From Ectothiorhodospira shaposhnikovii (GTDB lineage Bacteria; Pseudomonadota; Gammaproteobacteria; Ectothiorhodospirales; Ectothiorhodospiraceae): a stretch of 64,000 nucleotides of DNA. The translations under genes were made by a program, and so were the position numbers. The stretch covers positions 124,001 through 188,000 of the forward strand of contig NZ_JAJMLZ010000006.1 in NCBI RefSeq assembly GCF_022227765.1, written 5' to 3'. Position 1 is the first letter of the stretch; each line of letters begins with the position of its first letter. Below are positions 30,676-40,244 of the stretch, piece after piece. The notes beneath the pieces were generated by a model, which saw only the letters and a list, made by a program, of their open reading frames with translations, had not been told where the DNA came from and did not search any database.

Positions 30676-31773
30676 ATGCCTCAAGACGCCCAAGCCGTGA
30701 CGGCACCTTGCCCGGAACACCTGATCCGGACCGAGATCCGTGAACTGTCCGCCTACCCCGTGCCCTCGGCACAGGGCCTGATCAAGCTGGATGCCATGGA
30801 AAATCCCTATGAGTGGCCGCGGGACTTGCGCGATGCCTGGGCCGAGACCTTGAGTCGGCTGCCGGTCAACCGGTATCCGGACCCGAAGGGCACCGAACTC
30901 GTGGCCCGTCTGCGCACGGTGATGGGGGTGCCCGGCGAGGCGGCATTGCTGCTGGGCAACGGTTCCGACGAGCTGATCCAGATCCTGCTCATGGCCGTGT
31001 CCGGTCCCGGGCGGGTGGTGATGGCGCCGGAGCCCGGCTTTGTCATGTACCGGATGGTGGCCCGCTGGCTGGGTCTGGAGTTTGTCGGTATCCCCCTCAA
31101 GCCGGATTTTTCCCTGGACATGCCGGCCATGCTGGCGGCGCTGGAACGACACCGGCCGGCCGTGATGTTCCTGGCCTGGCCCAATAATCCCACCGGCAAT
31201 CTCTGGCCGCGGGCCGACATGGAAACGCTGATCCGGGCGGCACCCGGGCTGGTGGTGGTGGACGAGGCCTATGGCCCCTTTGCCCGGGACAGCTTTCTGC
31301 CGGACGTGGGCAGCGACGGGCGCCTGCTGGTGATGCGTACCGTCTCCAAGCTGGGGCTGGCCGGACTTCGGCTGGGTTATCTATGCGGGATGCCGGCGTG
31401 GATCGGGGAACTGGACAAGGTCCGCCTGCCTTACAACATCAATGTCCTGACCCAGGCGGCGGCGGAATTTGCACTGGCCCATCACGGGGTGCTGGATGAG
31501 CAGGCGGCCTGGATTCGCCGGGACCGGGAGGCGTTGTTCAAGGCCCTGGCGGCCCTGCCGGGGGTGGAGCCCTTCCCCAGCGAGGCGAATTTCATCCTGT
31601 TCCGGGTGCCGTCCGCCCGGGGGCGGGAGATCTTCGAGGGGATCCGTGCCGGCGGGGTGCTGATCAAGGACCTGTCGGGGCAGGGCGGCCTGCTGGCCGA
31701 CTGCCTGCGGGTGACGGTGGGGGCGCCGGAGGAAAACGCCCGCTTCCTGGCGGCCCTTGAGGCCGTGCTCTGA
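30676..31773 (+). CDS. hisC: Histidinol-phosphate aminotransferase
   Basis: This ~365-residue fold-type I PLP enzyme transaminates imidazole-acetol phosphate. The PLP lysine is in TVSKLGLAGLRLGY, with the WPNNPTG and VVDEAYGPF blocks before it. The KLDAMENPYEWP segment marks the HisC subgroup. Start is uncertain: ATG 30676 (MPQDAQAV) is 31 bp after hisD, while ATG 30634 would overlap hisD by 11 bp with AAGG too close. It is the last gene of the run and converges with the protease gene. Confidence 0.93.
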   Translation: MPQDAQAVTAPCPEHLIRTEIRELSAYPVPSAQGLIKLDAMENPYEWPRDLRDAWAETLSRLPVNRYPDPKGTELVARLRTVMGVPGEAALLLGNGSDELIQILLMAVSGPGRVVMAPEPGFVMYRMVARWLGLEFVGIPLKPDFSLDMPAMLAALERHRPAVMFLAWPNNPTGNLWPRADMETLIRAAPGLVVVDEAYGPFARDSFLPDVGSDGRLLVMRTVSKLGLAGLRLGYLCGMPAWIGELDKVRLPYNINVLTQAAAEFALAHHGVLDEQAAWIRRDREALFKALAALPGVEPFPSEANFILFRVPSARGREIFEGIRAGGVLIKDLSGQGGLLADCLRVTVGAPEENARFLAALEAVL

Positions 31774-31793
31774 CGCCTTGGGGCGGTCCCGGA

Positions 31794-32954
31794 TCAGGAC
31801 GACCTGCGCACGGCCGGCCGCTGACCCACCTCGGCCCGGATCTGTACCGGCCGGCCCTCGCGCACCCCCTGGATAGCCAGGGTCTCGCCGGGCTTGCGGC
31901 GGGCAATGAAGTTCAGGGCATCTTGGGCGTCATTCACCCGGTCGCCATCCAGGTGCGTGATGACATCCCCGGGGCGGATTCCGGCCCGGGCCGCCGGGCC
32001 GCCGGAGAGCACCCCGGCGATGAGGATGCCGCGGGCATCCGGGAGGCCGAAGGACTGGGCCAGTTGCGGCGTGATCTCCTGGACCTCAATGCCCAGCCAG
32101 CCACGCACCACGGTGCCCTTTTCGATGATCTGGGTCATCACGTCCCGGGCCAGGTCCACTGGAATGGCAAAGCCGATGCCCTGGGAGCCGCCGGAACGGG
32201 TGAAGATGGCGGTGTTGATGCCCACCAGTTCGCCGTGGGCGTTCACCAGGGCGCCGCCGGAGTTGCCCGGATTGATGGCGGCATCGGTCTGGATGAAGTC
32301 TTCATAGGTGTTGATGCCCAGGCGACTGCGACCGGTGGCGCTGACGATGCCCAGGGTCACGGTCTGGCCCACGCCGAAGGGATTGCCGATGGCCAGGACC
32401 ACGTCACCCACCCGCAGGCCGGCGGAGGCGCCGACCACGATGCTGGGCAGGGTGCGCCCGGCCGCGTCGATCCTCAGGATGGCCAGATCGGTCTCGGGGT
32501 CTGTGCCGACCACGGTGGCCGCCACGCTGCGCCCATCCGCGAGCAGGGCCTCGATCTCGTCGGCGCCCTCGATGACGTGATTGTTGGTGAGAATGAAGCC
32601 CTGGGGGCTGATGATCACGCCGGAGCCCAGGCTGGTCTGGGTGCGCTGTCGGGGATTGTCGAAGCGATCACCGAAGAACTGCCGGAACAGGGGGTCGTCC
32701 ATGAAGGGGTGGCTGCGTTGCACCACCGTCTTGCGGGTGTGGATGTTGACCACGGCCGGGGCGGCCTGGCTCACGGCGTCGGCATAGGACACCGGACCCG
32801 TCATGGGGCCGCTCAGGGTGGCGCGCTCGCTTTGTCGCACCTCCACCACGGGGCGAGGTTCCCGCAGCAGGTCGGGAAAGAACAGCAGCATGAGGGCGGC
32901 CACGGCAAGGCCGACGCCCACTACCTGAAGCAGGAAACGACTGATCGGGGTCAT
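31794..32954 (-). CDS. degS: Membrane-anchored serine endoprotease (DegS/AlgW type)
   Basis: This 386-residue HtrA protease has an N-terminal anchor (~5-28), a trypsin-like domain with triad H126, D156 and S232 (TNNHVIEG, ETDLAIL, NPGNSGGAL), and a single PDZ domain (~270-365). One PDZ domain and the anchor point to DegS/AlgW rather than DegP. It would cut an RseA/MucA-type anti-sigma factor when misfolded envelope proteins bind the PDZ domain. The gene beside hisC matches algW in Pseudomonas. ATG 32954 (MTPISRFLLQ) was chosen over the upstream GTG-like codons. Confidence 0.9.
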   Translation of the reverse strand: MTPISRFLLQVVGVGLAVAALMLLFFPDLLREPRPVVEVRQSERATLSGPMTGPVSYADAVSQAAPAVVNIHTRKTVVQRSHPFMDDPLFRQFFGDRFDNPRQRTQTSLGSGVIISPQGFILTNNHVIEGADEIEALLADGRSVAATVVGTDPETDLAILRIDAAGRTLPSIVVGASAGLRVGDVVLAIGNPFGVGQTVTLGIVSATGRSRLGINTYEDFIQTDAAINPGNSGGALVNAHGELVGINTAIFTRSGGSQGIGFAIPVDLARDVMTQIIEKGTVVRGWLGIEVQEITPQLAQSFGLPDARGILIAGVLSGGPAARAGIRPGDVITHLDGDRVNDAQDALNFIARRKPGETLAIQGVREGRPVQIRAEVGQRPAVRRSS

Positions 32955-33019
32955 GGCAATAACATACCATACTGGTGTAGGGTCATGGCCCGCCAACATT
33001 GCAATATGGAGATAAGCTT

Positions 33020-33769
33020 ATGGTCGCTCTGCGGGACCTGATCAGCCATGTCGACACGTTGCTCAATGTGGGCGCATTTACCGACTATAGCCCTAACGGG
33101 CTTCAAGTTCAGGGCAGACCTCACGTTTCCCGTCTTGTGACCGGCGTGACCGCCAGTCGGGCGCTGATTGAAGCCGCCATCGAGCAGGGCGCGGATGCCC
33201 TGCTGGTTCATCATGGTTACTTCTGGAAGGGTGAGGACGCCCGGATCGTCGGCATGAAGCGGGAGCGATTGCGTCTCCTGCTGGCGCATGACATCAGTCT
33301 GCTGGCTTACCATCTGCCCCTGGATGCGCACCCTGAGCTGGGGAATAACGCTCAGCTGGCTGGATTGCTGGATTTTCAGGTGCAGGGCGTCCTGCGTCCC
33401 GATGGCGTGGGCTTCTTCGGTGTGCCGGATGCCCCGCTGTCAGCGCAAGCGCTCGGGGAGCGCCTGTCCCGGCGCCTGGGGCGCGAGGCCCTCTGGATTC
33501 CCGGTGGTCCGGAGGTGATCCGTCGCCTTGGATGGTGTACCGGAGGTGCTCAGGGCATGGTTGAGAGGGCCGCGGAAATGGGGCTGGACGCCTACATCAG
33601 CGGCGAGGTCTCGGAGCAGACCGTGCATGTGGCCCGGGAAGCGGGCATTCACTATTTTGCCGCCGGGCATCATGCCACCGAGCGCTACGGACCCAGGGCG
33701 CTGGGTGAGTACCTGGCCAGAACATTAGCACTTTCGCATGAATTTATAGATGTAGAGAATCCTATTTGA
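33020..33769 (+). CDS. Nif3-family dinuclear metal centre protein
   Basis: This 249-residue protein matches the Nif3/YbgI/DUF34 family. The metal-binding histidines are seen in LLVHHGYFW, AYHLPLDAHPE and GHHATERYGP. Members form hexameric toroids; reported roles differ (GTP cyclohydrolase-like, metal chaperone), so the function is open. GGAG lies 8 nt before ATG 33020, favouring it over the upstream TTG. It diverges from the DegS gene by 65 bp and precedes petABC, the usual neighbour in gammaproteobacteria. Confidence 0.93.
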   Translation: MVALRDLISHVDTLLNVGAFTDYSPNGLQVQGRPHVSRLVTGVTASRALIEAAIEQGADALLVHHGYFWKGEDARIVGMKRERLRLLLAHDISLLAYHLPLDAHPELGNNAQLAGLLDFQVQGVLRPDGVGFFGVPDAPLSAQALGERLSRRLGREALWIPGGPEVIRRLGWCTGGAQGMVERAAEMGLDAYISGEVSEQTVHVAREAGIHYFAAGHHATERYGPRALGEYLARTLALSHEFIDVENPI

Positions 33770-33958
33770 ATCAGATGGTTGTTGGAGGTCCGGGTGTTTC
33801 CTCTTGACGTTGTGGGCGTCTTCGGGAATCCTACTGCGTTTTGAGTGCCCCGACGGGTTGACGGGTCTTTGGATCGGCGAGGGGATTTTCAGTGCCCGGC
33901 CGATGAGGGGTGCCCGTGAACCAGCGGTCTTTTTGGAACTCAATTGGAGATCTTTTTG

Positions 33959-34561
33959 ATGGCTAACGAAGGCGTGAACCAGAGTCGACGGCGATTCCTG
34001 GTCGCGGCCACCAGCGTGGTCGGCGGTGCAGGTGTCGTCGCGGTGGCCTACCCCTACCTGGCATCCTGGGCGCCCAGTGCCCGTGCTCAGGCGGCAGGTG
34101 CACCGGTTGAAGTGGATGTTTCCCAGGTAGAGCCGGGACAGCTCATTCGAGTGGAATGGCGGGGCAAGCCCATCTGGATTACCCACAGAACCCCGCAGAT
34201 GCTTGAACTGCTGCCCGAAAACCGTCCCCGTCTGTCGGACCCGGATTCCACGGTTGTCTCCCAGCAGCCGGCTTACTGTCAGAACGAAACCCGGTCCATC
34301 AAGCCGGAGTATTCCATTCTGATTGGTATCTGCACCCATCTGGGTTGCTCCCCCAGCTATCGCCCGGAACTGGCTCCTCCGGACCTGGGCAGCGAATGGC
34401 GCGGCGGTTACTTCTGTGTGTGCCACGGCTCACGCTTCGATCTGGCCGGCCGGGTGTGGCGCAACGTGCCCGCCCCAATCAACCTGGCGGTTCCGCCCCA
34501 CAAGTACCTGTCGGAGACCCTCGTCCTGATCGGCGAGGATGACGAAGGAGTTGCCGCATGA
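33959..34561 (+). CDS. petA: Ubiquinol-cytochrome c reductase Rieske iron-sulfur subunit
   Basis: This 200-residue subunit of the bc1 complex starts with a twin-arginine signal-anchor (SRRRFLVAATSVVGG). The 2Fe-2S ligands are C125-x-H127 (CTHLGC) and C153-x-x-H156 (CVCHGS), with the disulfide cysteines C130 and C155 present. It carries electrons from ubiquinol to cytochrome c1. GGAGA precedes ATG 33959. The 189-bp gap upstream holds no clear consensus promoter, although it must drive the operon. petB overlaps by 4 bp. Confidence 0.97.
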   Translation: MANEGVNQSRRRFLVAATSVVGGAGVVAVAYPYLASWAPSARAQAAGAPVEVDVSQVEPGQLIRVEWRGKPIWITHRTPQMLELLPENRPRLSDPDSTVVSQQPAYCQNETRSIKPEYSILIGICTHLGCSPSYRPELAPPDLGSEWRGGYFCVCHGSRFDLAGRVWRNVPAPINLAVPPHKYLSETLVLIGEDDEGVAA

Positions 34562-35940
34562 GAGCCCTAGTAGACTGGATCGACGCCAGATACCCGCTCA
34601 CCAAGACCTGGAATGAGCATCTGGCCGAGTACTATGCGCCGAAGAATTTCAATTTCTGGTACTACTTCGGGTCCCTGGCCGTCCTGGTCCTGGTGATCCA
34701 GTTCGTCTCCGGTATCTTCCTGACCATGTTCTACAAGCCGGACGCCCAGCTGGCGTTCGCCTCCGTCGAGTACATCATGCGCGACGTGGAGTGGGGCTGG
34801 TTCATCCGCTACATGCACACCACGGGGGCCTCGGCCTTCTTCATCGTGGTCTATCTGCACATGTTCAGGGCCTTGATGTACGGTTCCTACAAGCGGCCCC
34901 GTGAACTGATCTGGATCATCGGCGTGGCCATCTACCTGGTGCTCATGGCGGAAGCCTTCGCCGGCTACATGCTGCCCTGGGGTCAGATGTCCTACTGGGG
35001 TGCCCAGGTGATCGTGAATCTGTTTGCCACCATTCCCGTGGTGGGCGGCGATCTGGTGACCTGGATCCGGGGTGACTTCCTGATCTCCGATGCCACCCTC
35101 AACCGCTTCTTCGCCCTGCACGTGGTGGCCCTGCCGCTGGTGCTGGTGATGCTGGTGTTCGTGCACATCGTGGCCCTGCATGCCGTGGGTTCCAACAACC
35201 CGGATGGCGTGGAAATCAAGAAGTTCACCGGCAGCAACGGTCATCCCGCCGACGGCATTCCCTTCCACCCCTACTACACCGTCAAGGACCTGTTCGGTTT
35301 CGGCGTGTTCCTGATCCTGTTCTTCGCGGTGGTGTTCTTTGCCCCCGAGGCCGGCGGCTACTTCATCGAGAAGGCCAACTTCCAGATGGCCGATCCGATG
35401 GTGACCCCTGAACTGATCCATCCGGTATGGTACTTCGGCACCTTCTACACCGTGCTGCGGGCGGTGCCCGATCCGTTCCTGGGCGTGCTGCTCATGTTCG
35501 GCGCCGTGCTGATCCTGTTCTTCCTGCCCTGGATCGACCGCAATCCGATCAAGTCCTGGCGCTATCGCAGCACCATCCACAAGTTCAACATCGTGTTCTT
35601 CGGTCTGACCTTCGTGGTGCTGGGCTATCTGGGTCTGAAGCCGGTGGAGCCCTTCTATGCCGAACTGGGTCTGCGCCTGACGGCCGTCTACCTGCTGTTC
35701 TTCTTCGTGCTCTGGTTCCATAGCCAGCCCCGGTCTTCCCTGTTCAGCTGGCTGTCCTTCCTGGTGCTGGTGGGCGGTTACACCTACTGGGATTACCTGC
35801 GCCTTGAGGCCGGTGTCGACCAGACTCTGCTGGTGGCCATGTGGTTCATTCCGACCGTGTACCTGGTGATCTGCCTGCTGCTGCCCCTGTACACCCAGCT
35901 CAACGAGGAAAAGCCGGTTCCGGCGAGGGTGACTTCGTGA
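34558..35940 (+). CDS. petB: Cytochrome b of the bc1 complex
   Basis: This 460-residue membrane subunit carries the two b hemes. The heme histidines are in MHTTGASAFFIVVYLHMF and HVVALPLVLVMLVFVHIV, and the Qo-site block appears as PEAGG/FFAPEAGGYF with a downstream HPVWYF. Pseudomonas PetB is ~403 residues. The extra ~50 residues lie between helix G (FNIVFFGLTFVVLGYLGL) and the last helix; two extra hydrophobic segments are seen there (TAVYLLFFFVLWF and LFSWLSFLVLVGGYTYW). The C-terminal tail KPVPAR still matches. It overlaps petC by 1 bp. Confidence 0.95.
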   Translation: MRALVDWIDARYPLTKTWNEHLAEYYAPKNFNFWYYFGSLAVLVLVIQFVSGIFLTMFYKPDAQLAFASVEYIMRDVEWGWFIRYMHTTGASAFFIVVYLHMFRALMYGSYKRPRELIWIIGVAIYLVLMAEAFAGYMLPWGQMSYWGAQVIVNLFATIPVVGGDLVTWIRGDFLISDATLNRFFALHVVALPLVLVMLVFVHIVALHAVGSNNPDGVEIKKFTGSNGHPADGIPFHPYYTVKDLFGFGVFLILFFAVVFFAPEAGGYFIEKANFQMADPMVTPELIHPVWYFGTFYTVLRAVPDPFLGVLLMFGAVLILFFLPWIDRNPIKSWRYRSTIHKFNIVFFGLTFVVLGYLGLKPVEPFYAELGLRLTAVYLLFFFVLWFHSQPRSSLFSWLSFLVLVGGYTYWDYLRLEAGVDQTLLVAMWFIPTVYLVICLLLPLYTQLNEEKPVPARVTS

Positions 35941-36674
35941 TGAAAAAGACAATTGCACTCGTGTTCATGATGGTCTGCGCGGCGCCCGTTGCGGCGCTGG
36001 CGGCCGGACCTGCCAAGCCCCTGGATCGGGCCAATATCGACATGACCGATACGGCCTCCCTGCAGCGTGGCGCGGAGTACTTCTTCCAGTACTGCATCGG
36101 CTGTCATTCGATCCAGTTCAAGCGCTACAACCGCATGGGCAATGACCTGGGTCTGAGTGACGATCAGCTGCGGGAACGGTTCATCCATACCCGCGACCAG
36201 TCCGGTGACCAGACGGGTGTCGGCGAGCTGATCAAGATCGCCATGAAGCCCGATGATGCGGAAGAGTGGTTCGGTCAGCCCGCGCCCGACCTGAGCCTGA
36301 CGGCTCGCCTGCGGGGCACGGACTGGATCTACACCACGCTGCGCAGCTTCTACCTGGATGACAGCCGTCCCATGGGCGTGAACAATGCCATCTTTGAAGC
36401 CATGAGCATGCCCCATGTCCTGTGGGAACTGCAGGGCTGGCAGGCCAACGTGGGTGAAGAGGGTCACATCAAGCTGGAGAAGGTTGCCGAAGGCAAGCTG
36501 ACCACCGAGGAATACAACGAAGTGGTCCGCGACATCACCAACTTCCTGGCCTATGTGGCGGACCCCGTGAAGGTGGAGCGTCACGAGCTGGGCAAGTGGG
36601 TGCTCCTGTTCCTGGCCTTCTTTACCTTCGTGGCCTACCTGCTGAAGAAGGAATACTGGAGAGACGTGCACTGA
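35940..36674 (+). CDS. petC: Cytochrome c1
   Basis: This 244-residue subunit has a signal peptide (MKKTIALVFMMVCAAPVAALA), one heme site CIGCH (~58-62) and a C-terminal membrane anchor (WVLLFLAFFTFVAYLL). The RPMGVNNAIFEAMSMP block supplies the axial methionine region. It passes electrons to soluble cytochrome c. ATG 35940 overlaps the petB stop in TGATG, so translation is coupled. A strong terminator follows within 40 bp, closing the petABC operon. Confidence 0.96.
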   Translation: MKKTIALVFMMVCAAPVAALAAGPAKPLDRANIDMTDTASLQRGAEYFFQYCIGCHSIQFKRYNRMGNDLGLSDDQLRERFIHTRDQSGDQTGVGELIKIAMKPDDAEEWFGQPAPDLSLTARLRGTDWIYTTLRSFYLDDSRPMGVNNAIFEAMSMPHVLWELQGWQANVGEEGHIKLEKVAEGKLTTEEYNEVVRDITNFLAYVADPVKVERHELGKWVLLFLAFFTFVAYLLKKEYWRDVH

Positions 36675-36685
36675 TCGTCGTTCCA

Positions 36686-36714
36686 GGAAAGGGGCAGGGA
36701 TGCCCCTTTTTTCC
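36686..36714 (+). terminator. Rho-independent terminator of petABC
   Basis: The stem GGAAAGGGGCA with TGCCCCTTTTTTCC has a 4-nt GGGA loop and ends in a run of six T. This is the clearest intrinsic terminator in the window. It lies between petC and sspA, so sspAB should be transcribed from its own promoter. Confidence 0.9.
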
Positions 36715-36759
36715 AGCCGGCCGCCTGGATCCTGTCGGCCGACCGACCGGAGAGCCTCC

Positions 36760-37383
36760 ATGGCGTTAATCGCCAATCGTAGATCCGTCATGACGCTCTT
36801 TTCAGCACCCACCTGTCCGCGATGTCATTCGGTCAGGATCGTGCTGGCTGAAAAGGACATCACGGTGGACATCCACCAGCTTGAACCAGGCGAAAAGTCC
36901 GAAGACCTTTCCGACCTGAACCCCTATAACTCGGTCCCCACGTTGGTGGATCGGGAACTGGTGCTCTACGGCACTCAGGTCATCCACGAATATCTCGACG
37001 AGCGTTTCCCCCATCCTCCCCTGATGCCGGTGGATCCGGTGGCCCGCGCCACCGCCCGTCTGGCCCTCTATCGGGTGGAGATGGACTGGTACCGTGGCCT
37101 GGAAAGCCTGGATGCCACCTCGGACAAGCAGGCCGCCAAGGCCCGCAAGATCCTGCACGAGAGCCTGGTGGCGGCCAGTGAGATCTTCGCCATCAAGCCC
37201 TATTTTCTCAGTGATGAATTCAGTCTGGTGGACGCGGCCATTGCGCCGGTCATGTGGCGACTGCCTCATTACGGGATCCCGCTGGAAAAGCTGCCGGCCC
37301 CCATTCGTGACTACGCCCGGCGCATGTTTGCCCGGGATGCCTTCCGGCAGAGCCTGACCGAGGCCGAGAAGGAGATGCACTGA
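36760..37383 (+). CDS. sspA: Stringent starvation protein A
   Basis: This 207-residue GST-fold protein binds RNA polymerase in E. coli and acts in late growth and acid stress. NSVPTLVDRELVLYGTQVIHEYL, as NSVPTLVDREL and HEYLDERFPHPPLMPV, are near-identical family blocks. Unlike E. coli, which has TDIYSH, the N-terminus has a TCPRCHSVRIVL motif with a CxxC dithiol. ATG 36760 has GGAGAG just upstream. sspB follows 47 bp later, the conserved pairing. Confidence 0.94.
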   Translation: MALIANRRSVMTLFSAPTCPRCHSVRIVLAEKDITVDIHQLEPGEKSEDLSDLNPYNSVPTLVDRELVLYGTQVIHEYLDERFPHPPLMPVDPVARATARLALYRVEMDWYRGLESLDATSDKQAAKARKILHESLVAASEIFAIKPYFLSDEFSLVDAAIAPVMWRLPHYGIPLEKLPAPIRDYARRMFARDAFRQSLTEAEKEMH

Positions 37384-37430
37384 CTCCGGTCCCGGCTGTA
37401 TCCGCACTTCATTGTCTTTCGAGCCTTGCC

Positions 37431-37838
37431 ATGACTTCCAGTCGACCGTATCTCATCCGCGCCATTTATGAATGGATTGTGGATAACGACATGACTCCCC
37501 ACCTCCTGGTGGATGCCGCCGCGGAGGTGGTGGTACCCCGTGAGTACGTGGAAAACGGGCGCATCGTGCTCAATGTGGCCCCGCTGGCGGTCAGCGGCCT
37601 GCTGATCAGTAACGAAGCCGTGACCTTCAATGCCCGTTTCGGGGGTCGCCCCATGAACGTGATGATCCCAGTGGACCGGGTGCTGGCCATCTATACTCGG
37701 GAGAACGGCCAGGGCATGATGTTTGCCGAATCCGAGGACGGAGACGAGCCACCGCCTTCCGGCGGGGATGATGACGGTGGCGGCGGCAAGGGCGAAGGCG
37801 GGCGCCGCAAGGGACCGAGCCTCCGGGTGGTCAAGTAA
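37431..37838 (+). CDS. sspB: ClpXP protease specificity-enhancing factor SspB
   Basis: This 135-residue adaptor brings ssrA-tagged proteins to ClpXP. The N-terminal domain (YLIRAIYEWIVDNDMTPHLLV to MIPVDRVLAIYTRENGQGM) binds the tag. A glycine/acid-rich linker (~100-125) leads to the C-terminal ClpX-binding tail PSLRVVK. The gene faces the FAD oxidase with only 3 bp between stops. Confidence 0.95.
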   Translation: MTSSRPYLIRAIYEWIVDNDMTPHLLVDAAAEVVVPREYVENGRIVLNVAPLAVSGLLISNEAVTFNARFGGRPMNVMIPVDRVLAIYTRENGQGMMFAESEDGDEPPPSGGDDDGGGGKGEGGRRKGPSLRVVK

Positions 37839-37841
37839 GCC

Positions 37842-39275
37842 TCAGGCGGTTGTGTCCGTGGCAGGGGGAAGGCCCTTGCCCGGATTGAGGATGCCGTCCG
37901 GGTCAAAGCTTTGCCTGACCGCATGCATCAGTGAAAGCGCTTCTTCCCCCAGTTCCCGGGCCACGAAGGGGCGTTTCACCAGTCCGATGCCGTGTTCCCC
38001 GGAGATGCTGCCCCGCAGGCCCAGCACCAGATCGAATACCCCGTCCAGACAGGCATCCGCCGCCTTCATCTGTGCCGCATCGTCCGGGTCTACCAGTAGA
38101 TTGACATGAATGTTGCCGTTGCCGGCGTGACCGAAACTGACGATGGTGATGCCGTGGTCGGTTCCCAGGCGCTCCAGTCCATTGATGAGGGCGGGAATCT
38201 TCGACACCGGCACCACCACGTCTTCGTTGATCTTCTTGGGCGCAATGGTGCGCAGAGCCGGTGACAGGGCCTTGCGGGTGGCCCAAAGGGCCTTGACCTC
38301 GTCTCCGGTGCGGGCCAGTTCCACCGACAGGCAGCCTGTCCCCCGGGCCGCCGCCGCCACCCTTTCCGCCGCGGCATCCAGCCCCGCCGCCAGTCCGTCC
38401 ACCTCGATCATCAGCAAGCCGCCGGCGCCCGCGGGTAGCGTCGCCTCGGAATAGTGGCGGATCATCTCGATGGCGCGACCGTCCATGAATTCCAGGGCGC
38501 AGGGCACCACCGGCTGGGCCATGATGCGGGAGACGGCTTGGGCGGCGGCATCCATGGATTCATAGACCGCCTGCAGGGTGCGCTTGTCCTCCGGCAGCGG
38601 GGTGAGTTTGAGGATGGCCTCGGTGATGATGCCCAGGGTCCCCTCGGAGCCGATCAGCAGTCGGGTGAGATCATAGCCGACCACGCCCTTGGTGGTGTGG
38701 ACGCCGGTACGCAGCAGTTGCCCGCGGCCGGTGACGGCGGTCAGCCCCAGGGTGTTGTCCCGGGGCGTGCCGTACTTGACCGCCCGTGGGCCGGCGGAGT
38801 TGTAGGCGAGGTTGCCGCCGATGGTGCAATAGGCGGCGCTGGTGGGATCGGGGGGCCAAAAGAAGCCATGACGGCCGGCCGCATCCTGCAGGGCCTGATT
38901 GGTGACGCCGGGCTGGACCACCGCCAGCCGATTGTCCGGGTCCAGTTCCAGGATACGGTCCATGCGCTCCAGGCTCAGTACCACGCCACCCCGGTCCGGG
39001 ACCGTGGCGCCGGTGGTGCCGGTGCCGCGTCCGCGGGCGATCACGGGCACCCGGTGTTCCCGGCAGCCGCGTACCACGGCCTGTACCTGCTCGGTGTGGG
39101 TGGCGAAGACCACGGCTTGAGGGGGGGCATGCAGACGGGAGTTGTCGCCACCGTAGGGCCAGCGGTCGGCGGCCCGGGTCAGCAGGTTGTCCGTGCCCAC
39201 CGCCGCTTCCAGGGATCGGAGCAGGGCCTCGGGCAGCGGCGGTTGCGTGGGTGGCGATGCGTCGGACAGTGCCAT
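37842..39275 (-). CDS. FAD-linked oxidase, GlcD/D-lactate dehydrogenase type
   Basis: This 477-residue protein has an FAD-binding PCMH domain (~40-220, with ARGRGTGTTGATVPDRGG) and a C-terminal FAD-oxidase domain ending near SFDPDGILNPGKG. The GHAGNGNIHVNLL and SGEHGIGL blocks supply the histidine and glutamate typical of D-2-hydroxyacid dehydrogenases. It probably oxidises D-lactate or glycolate, but the substrate is not fixed by sequence. No Fe-S domain is fused and no glcE/glcF genes are adjacent. It starts 14 bp after gmhA on the same strand. Confidence 0.88.
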   Translation of the reverse strand: MALSDASPPTQPPLPEALLRSLEAAVGTDNLLTRAADRWPYGGDNSRLHAPPQAVVFATHTEQVQAVVRGCREHRVPVIARGRGTGTTGATVPDRGGVVLSLERMDRILELDPDNRLAVVQPGVTNQALQDAAGRHGFFWPPDPTSAAYCTIGGNLAYNSAGPRAVKYGTPRDNTLGLTAVTGRGQLLRTGVHTTKGVVGYDLTRLLIGSEGTLGIITEAILKLTPLPEDKRTLQAVYESMDAAAQAVSRIMAQPVVPCALEFMDGRAIEMIRHYSEATLPAGAGGLLMIEVDGLAAGLDAAAERVAAAARGTGCLSVELARTGDEVKALWATRKALSPALRTIAPKKINEDVVVPVSKIPALINGLERLGTDHGITIVSFGHAGNGNIHVNLLVDPDDAAQMKAADACLDGVFDLVLGLRGSISGEHGIGLVKRPFVARELGEEALSLMHAVRQSFDPDGILNPGKGLPPATDTTA

Positions 39276-39289
39276 GGCCGGAGGGCTCC

Positions 39290-40240
<951 letters not shown>

Positions 40241-40244
<4 letters not shown>

